Assembly (NCBI GenBank): GCA_965601825.1
Contig: OZ271839.1
Span: 620,001-684,000 of the forward strand
DNA length: 64,000 nt
Direction of reading: 5' to 3'
DNA from: HXMU1420-13 sp965601825
GTDB lineage: Bacteria; Bacteroidota; Rhodothermia; Balneolales; Balneolaceae
Numbering within the stretch: the first letter of the stretch is position 1; each line of letters begins with the position of its first letter. Position numbers and translations under genes: made by a program. Of the stretch, positions 25,264 through 33,703 are shown piece by piece. The notes below the pieces were generated by a model, which saw only the letters and a list, made by a program, of their open reading frames with translations, did no database searches and was not told where the DNA came from.

Positions 25264-25977
25264 ATGGAAGTAACATATTTAGGTGAGGTATTAGGAACAT
25301 TTCTACTGATTTATCTTGGGAATGGAGTGGTGGCAAATGTTTTATTGAAAGACACAAAAGGAAATGGCGCAGGTTGGGTAGTAATAACTTTAGCTTGGGG
25401 TCTTGCAGTATTTGTGGGTGTTTTTGTTGTTGCTGATATTAGTGGAGCTCATATTAACCCGGCGGTTACTATTGGGTTGGCACTGTCTGGTAAATTTGCT
25501 TGGTCATCAGTAGGTGGGTATATACTTGCCCAAATGCTGGGTGCTATTCTTGGAGGAGCTGCTGTTTGGTTGCATTACAAAGATCATTATGATCGCACTG
25601 AAGAGCAGGACCTAAAGCTAGCTACATTTTGTACAGCGCCGGCAATCAGAAATACTTTTTCCAATTTGATCTCAGAGATCCTAGGCACATTTGTGTTAGT
25701 TTTGGGTGTACTTTATATGGCAGCACCAGATGTTGGGCTTGGAGCAATCAATGCCCTGCCTGTTGCCCTATTGGTTGTTGTGATAGGAATGTCTTTAGGC
25801 GGAACAACAGGTTATGCAATTAATCCTGCACGTGACTTAGGACCAAGAATTGCTCACTTCATTTTGCCAATCAAGAATAAAGGCGGAAGTGACTGGAAGT
25901 ATTCATGGATACCGGTAGTTGGACCAGTAATTGGCGGGGCTTTAGCTGCTTTGTTGTTTTTACAGCTTCCTTTTTGA
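25264..25977 (+). CDS. glpF: Glycerol facilitator (aquaglyceroporin)
   Basis: MIP-family channel that lets glycerol diffuse across the inner membrane. 237 residues with six TM helices and two half-helices. First NPA box GAHINPAVT (63-69), second NPA-type box GYAINPARDLGPR, with the Asp after the Arg that marks glycerol-permeable members (NPARD). Completes the glpK-(DUF559)-glpD-glpF operon: uptake, phosphorylation, oxidation. Followed by a shared terminator hairpin with the convergent adk operon. Confidence 0.96.
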   Translation: MEVTYLGEVLGTFLLIYLGNGVVANVLLKDTKGNGAGWVVITLAWGLAVFVGVFVVADISGAHINPAVTIGLALSGKFAWSSVGGYILAQMLGAILGGAAVWLHYKDHYDRTEEQDLKLATFCTAPAIRNTFSNLISEILGTFVLVLGVLYMAAPDVGLGAINALPVALLVVVIGMSLGGTTGYAINPARDLGPRIAHFILPIKNKGGSDWKYSWIPVVGPVIGGALAALLFLQLPF

Positions 25978-26008
25978 AACAAAAAACCCCTCGAATGAGG
26001 GGATTAAA
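25978..26008 (-). terminator. Terminator between glpF and adk
   Basis: Stem CCCCTC/GAGGGG (25987-25992 / 25997-26002) with a GAAT loop. On the minus strand the stem is followed by a six-T run, so this is the end of the ffh-...-adk transcript. On the plus strand only the A-run precedes it, making it at most a weak terminator for glpF. Confidence 0.85.
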
Positions 26009-26023
26009 AGTTATCAGAATCGA

Positions 26024-26581
26024 TTATGATTCAATGACGGAGATTATCCGATTGAAGATTTGGTTCATATCACCAACTCCATCGATTTCGTGTACTAATC
26101 CTTTTTCTTTAAAGTAGGCAAGTACTGGAGCGGTCTCATTATTATAAACTTCCAGACGCTTATTAATTCCTTCTTCAGTATCATCTGCGCGACCTTGTCC
26201 GCGAGATAGAACACGTTTAATTAACTCCTCATCCGGCACTTCTAAGGAAATTACATAATCAATTTTCGAGCCCTTATCTGCCAGAAGCTTATCTAAAGCT
26301 TCAGCCTGGTAAACGGTTCTTGGAAATCCATCGAATATGGCACCACTGTTATAGCGTGAAAAAGTCAATTCTTCAGCTACTAAATCAACAGTAAGTTGGT
26401 CATCCACTAGTTTGCCTGCTGCAAGTATGGCTTTAACTTTAAGGCCTAAAGCAGTTTCACTTTTAATAGCTGCCCTGAAAATATTACCCGTTGATAAATG
26501 CGGAATATGAAAATTCTCAATGATCATTTCCGCCTGTGTACCTTTACCGGCGCCCGGAGGCCCAAATAGAATAATGTTCAT
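26024..26581 (-). CDS. adk: Adenylate kinase
   Basis: Interconverts ATP + AMP and 2 ADP. P-loop GPPGAGKGT (7-15), LSTGNIFRAAIKS AMP-binding segment, FDGFPRTVYQAEALD, and RGQGRADD before the C-terminal helices. 185 residues, i.e. the short form without the zinc-binding LID (no four-Cys cluster). Last gene of the minus-strand block, with about 108 bp between it and rplS. Confidence 0.98.
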   Translation of the reverse strand: MNIILFGPPGAGKGTQAEMIIENFHIPHLSTGNIFRAAIKSETALGLKVKAILAAGKLVDDQLTVDLVAEELTFSRYNSGAIFDGFPRTVYQAEALDKLLADKGSKIDYVISLEVPDEELIKRVLSRGQGRADDTEEGINKRLEVYNNETAPVLAYFKEKGLVHEIDGVGDMNQIFNRIISVIES

Positions 26582-26689
26582 AATAAAAATCCCTTACTCA
26601 ATGATGAGAATATATAATAAATGTACGTAGCCCAAAGTCGGGATTACCAACTTTGAGCTTAACATAACATTCTTAAGTAATCCGTTTGA

Positions 26690-27049
26690 TTACTTTTTTC
26701 GGCCTTTTGTGTCGCGCTCTTTAATACGAGCTGCTTTACCGCGTAATTCACGTAGGTAAAACAATTTCGCACGACGAACTTTACCACGACGCTTCACTTC
26801 AATCTGAGCGATGAATGGAGAATTGAACGGAAAAATACGCTCAACACCAATGTTACCACTCATTTTACGAACAGTAAATGTGCGGTTTGGACCACTTCCT
26901 CTCATTGCAATAACAACACCTTGGTACTGCTGAATTCTTTCCTTTTCACCTTCCTTTACACGGTAGTGAATATTCACAGTATCACCTGCGATGAATTCAG
27001 GAAGATTCTCTGCTACAAGCGATTGTTCAACTAATTTTAGCTTATCCAT
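26690..27049 (-). CDS. rplS: 50S ribosomal protein L19
   Basis: Component of the large subunit at the 30S/50S interface. 119 residues, ordinary length. Characteristic segments: FIAGDTVNIHYRVKEGEKER, QQYQGVVIAMRGSG, GVERIFPFNSPFI and RRGKVRRAKLFYLRELRGKA. Sits in the classical rpsP-rimM-trmD-rplS order, 41 bp after trmD. Confidence 0.98.
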   Translation of the reverse strand: MDKLKLVEQSLVAENLPEFIAGDTVNIHYRVKEGEKERIQQYQGVVIAMRGSGPNRTFTVRKMSGNIGVERIFPFNSPFIAQIEVKRRGKVRRAKLFYLRELRGKAARIKERDTKGRKK

Positions 27050-27090
27050 GTTTCTAAATGTTTATCCTCAATCATTATGAGGATTGTATG

Positions 27091-27783
27091 TTATTCTTCT
27101 TTCTTAAACTGGTTAAATAAATCCGGTCTTCGTTCTTTTGTTTTTTTTAGGGATTGCTCATGCTGCCATTCATCAATCAGTTTTCGGTTTCCGGATCGTA
27201 ATACTTCCGGAACTTCAAATCCTTGGAAAGTTGCAGGTCGAGTATAGACCGGCGCTTCCAATAAACCGTCTTGAAATGAATCTTTAAGAGCACTTTCTGC
27301 ATCACCAATTGATCCGGGCAGCAGCCTTACGATCGCATCTGTTATTACCATGGCAGGTAATTCACCGCCGGACAGTACAACATCTCCGATCGAATATTCT
27401 CTGGTGATTAACTCATCCCTAACTCGCTGATCAACACCTTTGTAGTGACCACATAGAATCAAAATATTCTTTTTGAGAGAAAGCTCATTGGCATCTCCCT
27501 GATTAAATACTTTTCCATCAGCAGCTGTAAATATCAATTCATCGTAACTTCTTTGTGACGTAAGATGCTCGATACAACTAAATATGGGCTGTGGTGTCAA
27601 CACCATTCCGGCATCACCACCATATGGATAGTCATCTACTTTTTTGTGCTTGTCTTCGGTGTAGTCTCTAAGATCATGAATATGGATTTCGACCAATCCT
27701 TTTTCACGAGCTCGTTTAACAATGCTGTGATTAAGTGGCCCATCTAATAAAGCCGGAACAGCTGAAATGATATCAATTCTCAT
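27091..27783 (-). CDS. trmD: tRNA (guanine-N1)-methyltransferase
   Basis: Methylates G37 next to the anticodon of tRNAs with a G36, preventing +1 frameshifts, using SAM. SPOUT-fold dimer, 230 residues. Signatures: IHDLRDYTEDKHKKVDDYPYGG, LILCGHYKGVDQRV, EYSIGDVVLSGGELPAMV (the SAM-binding trefoil knot) and LPGSIGDAESALKDSF, which closes the active site. One base separates it from rimM. Confidence 0.98.
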   Translation of the reverse strand: MRIDIISAVPALLDGPLNHSIVKRAREKGLVEIHIHDLRDYTEDKHKKVDDYPYGGDAGMVLTPQPIFSCIEHLTSQRSYDELIFTAADGKVFNQGDANELSLKKNILILCGHYKGVDQRVRDELITREYSIGDVVLSGGELPAMVITDAIVRLLPGSIGDAESALKDSFQDGLLEAPVYTRPATFQGFEVPEVLRSGNRKLIDEWQHEQSLKKTKERRPDLFNQFKKEE

Positions 27784-27784
27784 A

Positions 27785-28324
27785 TCAACCCTCGAGCAAG
27801 TCTAAGTTCTTACACCGAATGCGCAATTCTGCTTCGTCAACTTCTTCAATGAATTGATCAACCATTGGGATCATCAATGAACCTGATGTTGTTGCAACAA
27901 CTAGTACAAGCTGTGCTCCATTATCGATTTCATCGATCACCAATCCTTTATGTTGATTGTTTTCATCTACAACTTCGAAATCGTTAAAGCTGTCTTCTTC
28001 GATTTCTTCTTCAAAGAAAGCATCTGCTTTATCCGTTTCGATAAATAACAGCTTTCCACGAAGTGCTTCTGCAGCGTTGCGATCAGCGATGTGTTCAAAA
28101 TGTACAAAGAACGAAATTCGGTCTCCCTTGCCTTCAGTTCGTAACTGCTTAATTCGACAAGGAAAGTAATCTCCACGGCTGTTCTGTAAATACACCATTT
28201 CTAATTGTTGAACTACTTCTGGTGAATTGGAATCGAATTGAATTTTTAATTCGCCTTTGAGTCCATGAGATCGGGCAATGGTCCCAATCTCTGTGAATGG
28301 AGCTTTACTGGTTAAAGCAGCCAT
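27785..28324 (-). CDS. rimM: Ribosome maturation factor RimM
   Basis: Assists late assembly of the 30S subunit head. 179 residues with the N-terminal barrel (EIGTIARSHGLKGELKIQ) and a PRC-barrel C-terminal part (DFEVVDENNQHKGLVIDEID). The short first domain contains AALRGKLLFIET. Sits between rpsP (15 bp upstream) and trmD. Confidence 0.96.
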   Translation of the reverse strand: MAALTSKAPFTEIGTIARSHGLKGELKIQFDSNSPEVVQQLEMVYLQNSRGDYFPCRIKQLRTEGKGDRISFFVHFEHIADRNAAEALRGKLLFIETDKADAFFEEEIEEDSFNDFEVVDENNQHKGLVIDEIDNGAQLVLVVATTSGSLMIPMVDQFIEEVDEAELRIRCKNLDLLEG

Positions 28325-28339
28325 AGGAGCCTAAGATTT

Positions 28340-29239
28340 TTATTCAGCTTTTTTTGCTTCCCAAGCTGTAAGCACAGTTTTGCGCTCTTCAGCATCGGTA
28401 ACGAAGCCATCTAAATCAGCTAAATCAGTTGCAGCGATGTGATCAGCTGCTTCTTTTGCACTCATATCGCTAGAAGTCTTGGCTTCAGTAGTAGCTTCTT
28501 CAGCAGGAGCTTCTTCTACTGCTTCCTCAGCAACAGGCTCTTCAGCTGGTGCCTCTTCTACTGCTTCCTCTGCAACAGGCTCTTCAGCAGGAGCTTCTTC
28601 TACTACTTCTTCTTCGGCAACAGGCTCTTCAGCAGGAGCTTCTTCCACTACTTCTTCGGCAACGGGCTCTTCAGCTGGTACTTCTTCTGCAATTTCAGCA
28701 GCAACTTCTTCAACCGTTTCCTCAACTGCAGCTTCTTCTACTTCTGCTTCTACTACTTCATCCACAGTTTCTTCAACTGCTGCGGTAGCTTCTTCAGTAG
28801 CCATTTCTTCTGCAGCAGAAGCGGCTTTCTTAGTTACTTGAGACTTATATTCTTTTTCTTCAGCAGCAAGTGCAGCTTTTACCTGATCACGATGTGTTAA
28901 CTCAACATCTTGTTTCTTTGAATCGCGGTAAGTTTTCCACTCTGTAAGCGCAGCTTCGATTTCAGCTTCGCTTTTGCCCCACATCATTAAGTGACGCTTG
29001 TAAAGAACACCTTCTTGGCGAAGGATTTTTCTAACGGAGTCGGTTGGCTGAGCTCCGGTATCTAACCAGTACATGATACGATCTTCGTTCAGTATGGTCT
29101 CTTTCTTTTCGGTAACGCCATCATATCGTCCAACTTGCTCGATGATTCGTCCGTCACGTGGTGAGCGGCTATCAGCAACTACAATATGATAAATAGGACG
29201 TCGGATGCGCCCTTTGCGTTGAAGTCTGATTTTAATCAA
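28340..29239 (-). CDS. rpsP: 30S ribosomal protein S16 with very long acidic repeat tail
   Basis: Residues 1-80 are S16 (MIKIRLQRKGRIRRPIYHIV, then SPRDGRIIEQVGRYDG). Typical S16 is 80-90 residues and Bacteroidetes forms are often 150-190; this one is 299. Residues about 81-140 are a charged helical region, and about 145-255 are Ala/Glu/Pro/Val-rich, with at least four near-copies of a 14-15-residue unit (EEPVAEEAVEEAPA type). The last 40 residues form a small helical domain (AKEAADHIAATDLADLDGF...VLTAWEAKKAE). The repeat tail is likely disordered and strongly acidic. It heads rpsP-rimM-trmD-rplS-adk. Confidence 0.95.
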   Translation of the reverse strand: MIKIRLQRKGRIRRPIYHIVVADSRSPRDGRIIEQVGRYDGVTEKKETILNEDRIMYWLDTGAQPTDSVRKILRQEGVLYKRHLMMWGKSEAEIEAALTEWKTYRDSKKQDVELTHRDQVKAALAAEEKEYKSQVTKKAASAAEEMATEEATAAVEETVDEVVEAEVEEAAVEETVEEVAAEIAEEVPAEEPVAEEVVEEAPAEEPVAEEEVVEEAPAEEPVAEEAVEEAPAEEPVAEEAVEEAPAEEATTEAKTSSDMSAKEAADHIAATDLADLDGFVTDAEERKTVLTAWEAKKAE

Positions 29240-29305
29240 TGGTTATCTCCAGTGAGTTATGTTGTTAATCTATTCTTTAAAAATTGCTTCAAGGTTTTAA
29301 TTTTT

Positions 29306-29354
29306 AGTCTTCCAGAGTCCAGAGAATCTGCACTATTATAATAATGTGAAGACT
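29306..29354 (-). promoter_or_regulatory. Inverted repeat in the rpsP leader
   Basis: In the 170-bp gap between ffh and rpsP, AGTCTTC (29306-29312) pairs with GAAGACT (29348-29354). It could be part of an autoregulatory leader for S16; no sequence match to a known leader family is seen. Confidence 0.25.
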
Positions 29355-29409
29355 CTCAGCTATGCTCTGAGTGACATAATTAGCTTCTTAAAGCAAACAG
29401 TATTTCAAT

Positions 29410-30750
29410 CTATCGTCCCAGAGGAAGGTTTTTCAGACCTTGCATGGCTCTACCCATTTTGCCCATTTTGGACATGGTCTTCATCATCTTCTTCATCTGT
29501 TCAAACTGTTTTATGAGATCATTAATCTCACGAACAGTGGTGCCAGAACCGGCTGCTATTCGTCGTCGTCGACTACCGTTTAAAATGCTTGGGTTCTGAC
29601 GCTCTTCCGGCGTCATAGAATAGATTATTGCTTCGATGGGCTTAAAAGCGTCATCACTGAGATCAGCATCTTCTATTGCTTTGCTGGCGCCGGGGATCAT
29701 CGAGACGAGATCAGTAAAACTTCCCATCTTTTTGATCTTCTGAATTTGATCCAAAAAGTCTTCGAGGTCGAACTCGTCAGAACTAATCTTCTTTTGGAGA
29801 CGCTCAGCTTCTTTCTCATCGAATTCTTTTTGAGCCTTCTCAACCAAAGAAACCACATCACCCATCCCCAGAATACGCTGAGCCATACGGTCAGGATAGA
29901 AAGGAGAAAGAGCATCCAGTTTTTCACCGGTGCTTACAAATTTGATAGGTTTATCAACTACCGACTTAATTGAAAGTGCAGCACCACCACGGGTGTCACC
30001 GTCAAGCTTGGTTAGAACCACGCCATTAAAGTCGATTCGATCGTTGAAGGCTTTTGCTGTGTTTACAGCATCCTGACCCGTCATTGAATCAACAACGAAC
30101 AGGATTTCATGTGGATTGATTGCATCCTTAATGTTTGCAATTTCATCCATCATTTCCTCGTCAACTGATAGTCGACCAGCGGTATCGATAATAACGGTAT
30201 CCATAGCCAGGCTTTTTGCCATAGAAACGGCTTCTTTGGCAACCCGAATAGGATCTTTTTGTTCTATCGAATACACCGGCACATCTGCACTAGATGCGAG
30301 GGTTTTTAACTGGTTTACGGCAGCAGGGCGATAAACATCGGCGGCAGCAAGAAGAGGATTCCTTTTATGCTCCTGCTTGAGATATTTGGCTAACTTACCG
30401 GTGAAGGTAGTTTTACCAGAACCTTGTAAACCTGCAATTAAAATGATTGTTGGCGGAACATGAGCACTCGCGATATCATGCATTTCACCACCGAATGTTT
30501 CAACCAGCTCATCATAAACAATTTTCGTGAATTGTTGACCTGGATTAACGGAGGTGAGTACATCAGAACCGAGTACTTTATCTTTAATGTCCGCAGTGAA
30601 CTGACGAGCAACTTCCAAATTAACGTCTGCATCCAAGAGTGCACGACGAATCTCACGTACCGTCTCGGCAATGTTTACCTCGGTAATACGCGCTTCGCCT
30701 TTTAGGCTCTGGAATGCTTTTTCTAAGTTGGATGATAGATTCTCAAACAT
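29410..30750 (-). CDS. ffh: Signal recognition particle protein Ffh
   Basis: GTPase that binds signal peptides and 4.5S RNA and delivers ribosomes to FtsY. 446 residues. N domain about 1-90, G domain with GLQGSGKTT (about 106-114), DTAGR (about 190-194), and TKLDGDTRGGAAL, then a Met-rich M domain (about 325-430, FEQMKKMMKTMSKMGKMG). No SRP RNA gene is visible in the flanking gap. Expected to be essential. Runs toward rpsP in the same direction. Confidence 0.98.
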   Translation of the reverse strand: MFENLSSNLEKAFQSLKGEARITEVNIAETVREIRRALLDADVNLEVARQFTADIKDKVLGSDVLTSVNPGQQFTKIVYDELVETFGGEMHDIASAHVPPTIILIAGLQGSGKTTFTGKLAKYLKQEHKRNPLLAAADVYRPAAVNQLKTLASSADVPVYSIEQKDPIRVAKEAVSMAKSLAMDTVIIDTAGRLSVDEEMMDEIANIKDAINPHEILFVVDSMTGQDAVNTAKAFNDRIDFNGVVLTKLDGDTRGGAALSIKSVVDKPIKFVSTGEKLDALSPFYPDRMAQRILGMGDVVSLVEKAQKEFDEKEAERLQKKISSDEFDLEDFLDQIQKIKKMGSFTDLVSMIPGASKAIEDADLSDDAFKPIEAIIYSMTPEERQNPSILNGSRRRRIAAGSGTTVREINDLIKQFEQMKKMMKTMSKMGKMGRAMQGLKNLPLGR

Positions 30751-30828
30751 GAATCTTTATATACAGGATATTTCGTCAGTTTTAGAGCCTGCAAAAATAC
30801 GGTTAAAAGGTGGGCTTATCAACACCAA

Positions 30829-30837
30829 TGTGGATAA
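30829..30837 (-). promoter_or_regulatory. Isolated perfect DnaA box upstream of ffh
   Basis: TGTGGATAA, the exact complement of TTATCCACA, in the 165-bp gap between ffh (minus) and the small membrane gene at 30916 (plus). A single 9-mer could occur by chance in AT-rich DNA, so binding is unproven. Confidence 0.3.
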
Positions 30838-30915
30838 ATATTTCTAGATAACAAGATGTAACAATAGGCCTAGAAAAAACTCATCTATACGTCTGGGTTA
30901 TACTTTATTGATTAT

Positions 30916-31170
30916 ATGAGCAACAAGTATGTGTATTTGCTCCTACTGCTATTTCCGCTGATTGTAAACTATTATGTATTTCAGTTTAGTGGCGATACAG
31001 TCGGTTTCGTGTTTCTTTCTTTCTATCTATTTCTGTACCGACCATTTGTTGATAGCTTTCGGCTGTTAGAGTTGGGTGAAATAGATGAGGAAGAAATGCA
31101 AAACTGGTTGATTCCTTTTGCCAAGCCATTCTGGTATCCCATTACTCATTTCAGGGTTCTCTTTCTATAG
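30916..31170 (+). CDS. Hypothetical small membrane protein, 84 aa
   Basis: Two hydrophobic segments (about 4-20 and 27-45) followed by a C-terminal tail (LGEIDEEEMQNWLIPFAKPF). No recognised family. Reasonable start ATG with poor ribosome binding site. Divergent from ffh. It is short and unsupported by motifs, so it might be spurious, but the frame is clean and the gap before it has a promoter-like A/T composition. Confidence 0.45.
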   Translation: MSNKYVYLLLLLFPLIVNYYVFQFSGDTVGFVFLSFYLFLYRPFVDSFRLLELGEIDEEEMQNWLIPFAKPFWYPITHFRVLFL

Positions 31171-31246
31171 CTTTCTTAAATCTGGATTTCCAAATTTGAA
31201 GTTGTACTTTCCATTTCGGGAACAAAAATAATTATCAGGAGTAAGC

Positions 31247-32035
31247 GTGTTCATTATGGGGAAATCAATTACACTTTTTTCGGCAATACTAGTTTTTTCA
31301 ACTTCGCTGCTTTTTGCACAATCAGGCTCCGGATCTTCAGGGGTTAGTGGCAGAGCAGATGATGCTTTCCGTGAACTAAATGAAGGAAAGCTTACACTAC
31401 GCTTTGTAAACGCACTAACGGGTGATTATGTAGAAAATGCCCGTGTTACTGTTGGAGATAAAACCTTTTCAACAGACTTTGAAGGAAAAGTTGTCTTTGA
31501 AACAGACATTGTTAACGGGCAACTCCCAGTCACTTTTTCAAAAAGTGGTTTCATTTCAAGTGGTTTTGACTTAGAAATCATGGTTGGTTCTGTATTTCAA
31601 AATCAGGTGTCAGTATCTCCTGAATTAGAACCTCAACAAATCCGAATTGTATTGGATTGGTCAAATCGACCAAGGGATTTAGATGCTCATCTGATTAAAG
31701 AAAACGGCTATCATATTTCCTATCGAGACAAAAGAACCAGTGACGACGGCTCAGCCCAACTTGATCGTGATGATAGAAATGGAAATGGCCCGGAGACTAT
31801 TACCATCAATGAATTGAGCCGCAACGATTCTTACACCTATTTTGTGCATGATTATTCAAACCGAAATAGTCGCAGGTCACGTGATTTAGCTAGCAGGTCC
31901 AGAGCTGTGGTTCGTGTTTATGCAGATAATCGTTTAATGCACACTTATCGATTAAATGGTAATGAACGTGGTAGAGAATGGACCGTTTTTAAAATCGAAA
32001 ACGGGATTTTTACTCTTGTGGATATTGTAGAATAG
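31247..32035 (+). CDS. Secreted DUF2135-like protein, 262 aa
   Basis: Exported protein: signal peptide (GKSITLFSAILVFSTSLLFAQ), a Ser/Gly linker, then a first domain (FVNALTGDYVENARVTVGDK) that looks like a carboxypeptidase-regulatory/beta-sandwich repeat and a second domain (LDWSNRPRDLDAHLI, RDDRNGNGPETITINEL, YTYFVHDYSNRNS, VRVYADNRLMHTYRL, REWTVFKIENG) matching the YfaP/DUF2135 group. Such proteins are surface or periplasmic and of unknown function. Start is GTG 31247, because AGGAG lies 5 bp upstream; the ATG at 31256 would be 14 bp away. Confidence 0.75.
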   Translation: MFIMGKSITLFSAILVFSTSLLFAQSGSGSSGVSGRADDAFRELNEGKLTLRFVNALTGDYVENARVTVGDKTFSTDFEGKVVFETDIVNGQLPVTFSKSGFISSGFDLEIMVGSVFQNQVSVSPELEPQQIRIVLDWSNRPRDLDAHLIKENGYHISYRDKRTSDDGSAQLDRDDRNGNGPETITINELSRNDSYTYFVHDYSNRNSRRSRDLASRSRAVVRVYADNRLMHTYRLNGNERGREWTVFKIENGIFTLVDIVE

Positions 32036-32106
32036 CTGGTTTAATTCGCCCTATCATTTTATTAGAATAAGTAGGATTTTCTGCACTGGCAGTTATCCTT
32101 ATTGTT

Positions 32107-32229
32107 GTCATCCCGGACTTGATCCGGGATCTGTGTTTTGTTGAACTGTGATCAACACAAAGTCTTGAGCAACGCACTACAGATCCTGAAACAAGCCTGT
32201 GCTGAACTTGATTCAGTATTCAGGATGAC
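32107..32229. repeat. Intergenic hairpin repeat upstream of fabI (GTCATCC...GGATGAC)
   Basis: A 123-bp block whose ends are GTCATCC and GGATGAC. Inside are ATCCCGGA/TCCGGGAT (8-bp perfect hairpin at 32110-32131), a GTTGA/TCAAC hairpin and a second copy of the end sequence (TTCAGGATGAC). It belongs with the blocks at 45072-45178, 45207-45301, 45778-45879 and 60798-60891, which share the ends and the GAAGGATC-like interior. There is no coding sequence here. Confidence 0.7.
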
Positions 32230-32294
32230 GGCTTTGTTTTTTGTTTATTGCCGATTTATCAAACCTATCAATTCACAACAAGAAAGTTAATAGA

Positions 32295-33125
32295 ATGAGC
32301 GAAGGCCACGGATTACTAAAAGGAAAAAAAGGAATCATTTTTGGAGCACTTGATGAGCGTAGTATAGCATGGCGAGTTGCTCTTGCCTGCCATCGAGAAG
32401 GTGCAGAATTTGTGCTATCGAATGCACCGATTGCATTACGAATGGGGACACTGAACGCATTATCTGAGGAGACAAACGCAGCCATAATTCCTTGTGATGT
32501 ATCTGATGATGATGCCGTAAAAGAAATGATGGAGAAGGTGAAAGAGGAATTAGGAGGTGTTGATTTTATTCTGCACGCTATTGGGATGTCTCCAAATATC
32601 AGAAAGAAGAAGGAATATGCGGACATCAATTATAAATGGTATCAGCAATCTTTAGATATTTCTGCAATTTCACTTCACCGGGTTCTTCACTATGCCGATG
32701 AAGTGGGCATCTTAAATGATGGTGGTTCAGTTGTGGCTCTCTCATATATTGGTGCTCAAAGAATATTTAGCAAGTATTCTGATATGAACGACGCTAAAGC
32801 ACTTCTGGAGAGTATTGCTAGAAATTATGGAAGCAGATTAGCACATCGTGGAATTCGAGTAAACACAATTTCTCAAGCTCCAACGAAAACTTCTGCAGGA
32901 TCAGGCATTAAGGGCTTTGATGGCATGTTCACATTCGCTGAGAAGCTTGCGCCAATGGGTAACCCTACAGCTGATGATTGCGCAGATTATTGCGTTGCCA
33001 TGTTCTCTGATTTGACCAGAAAAGTTACTATGCAGAATCTATTCCATGATGGAGGCTTTGTAACCAACGGTATCTCAGAAGAGATGATGAATGATTTAGC
33101 TAAGCTCTACGCTGACGAAGAATAG
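32295..33125 (+). CDS. fabI: Enoyl-ACP reductase (NADH)
   Basis: Last step of each fatty-acid elongation cycle: reduces trans-2-enoyl-ACP with NADH. Short-chain dehydrogenase fold, 276 residues. GALDERSIAWRVALA is the FabI form of the nucleotide-binding region; the catalytic set is Tyr151 (ALSYIGAQR), Tyr161 and Lys168 (KYSDMNDAK, Y-x6-K). I place the start at ATG 32295; the upstream frame (from 32241) adds residues that do not fit the family. Followed 5 bp later by ruvC. Confidence 0.96.
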   Translation: MSEGHGLLKGKKGIIFGALDERSIAWRVALACHREGAEFVLSNAPIALRMGTLNALSEETNAAIIPCDVSDDDAVKEMMEKVKEELGGVDFILHAIGMSPNIRKKKEYADINYKWYQQSLDISAISLHRVLHYADEVGILNDGGSVVALSYIGAQRIFSKYSDMNDAKALLESIARNYGSRLAHRGIRVNTISQAPTKTSAGSGIKGFDGMFTFAEKLAPMGNPTADDCADYCVAMFSDLTRKVTMQNLFHDGGFVTNGISEEMMNDLAKLYADEE

Positions 33126-33130
33126 TATTT

Positions 33131-33703
33131 ATGCCAGAAATAATCCTCGGTATTGATCCAGGCTCAAGGGTAACCGGTTATGCGGTTCTTACCGAGGAAA
33201 ATGGCAAGCTTATTGCCCTTCGTTGCGATGTTATCAGAATGGCAAAGATTGAAGATCATTCTGATCGCCTCAATTATATCTTCGAGAACATATCAGCCAT
33301 CATAAAATCTATTCAACCAACTCAATGTGCAGTGGAGACGCCTATTTATGGAGTTGATCCACAAGCAATGTTAAAGTTAGGTAGAGCTCAAGCCGCTGCA
33401 ATCTTGGCCATTAAACAATATGGTCTTGATGCTGTAGAGTATTTCCCAAAAGTGGTGAAGAAATCAATTACAGGAAATGGTAATGCAAGCAAAGAGCAAG
33501 TTGCTTTTATGCTAAAGAAAATGGTTCAATTGCCAGATGAGAAATTATCAAATGATGCAACAGATGCACTAGCGGTAGCGTGGTGTCATATGATGAATAA
33601 TCGTGGTGTTCCAACTGGCAATAAAAAGACACATCAAAATAATAAGAAAGGGGATTGGGCTAGTTTTGTTGAACAAAATCCTGAACGAGTAAGAAAGTTA
33701 TGA
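33131..33703 (+). CDS. ruvC: Holliday-junction resolvase RuvC
   Basis: Dimeric endonuclease that cuts Holliday junctions. 190 residues; RNase H-like fold with acidic active-site residues in ILGIDPGSRVTGYAV (Asp8), VETPIYG (Glu) and NDATDALAVAWCH (Asp pair). The C-terminal 25 residues (NKKTHQNNKKGDWASF) are a basic extension. The start of ruvA overlaps the end by 4 bp, so the two are translationally coupled. Confidence 0.97.
   Translation: MPEIILGIDPGSRVTGYAVLTEENGKLIALRCDVIRMAKIEDHSDRLNYIFENISAIIKSIQPTQCAVETPIYGVDPQAMLKLGRAQAAAILAIKQYGLDAVEYFPKVVKKSITGNGNASKEQVAFMLKKMVQLPDEKLSNDATDALAVAWCHMMNNRGVPTGNKKTHQNNKKGDWASFVEQNPERVRKL

Noticed and set aside
28479..28841. Plus-strand Ala/Ser- and Leu/Gln-rich ORFs
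   Set aside because: Antisense of the rpsP Glu/Ala repeat; the repetitive DNA keeps all frames open.
30751..30915. Search for the 4.5S/SRP RNA next to ffh
   Set aside because: The gap contains no sequence with the conserved SRP RNA loop.
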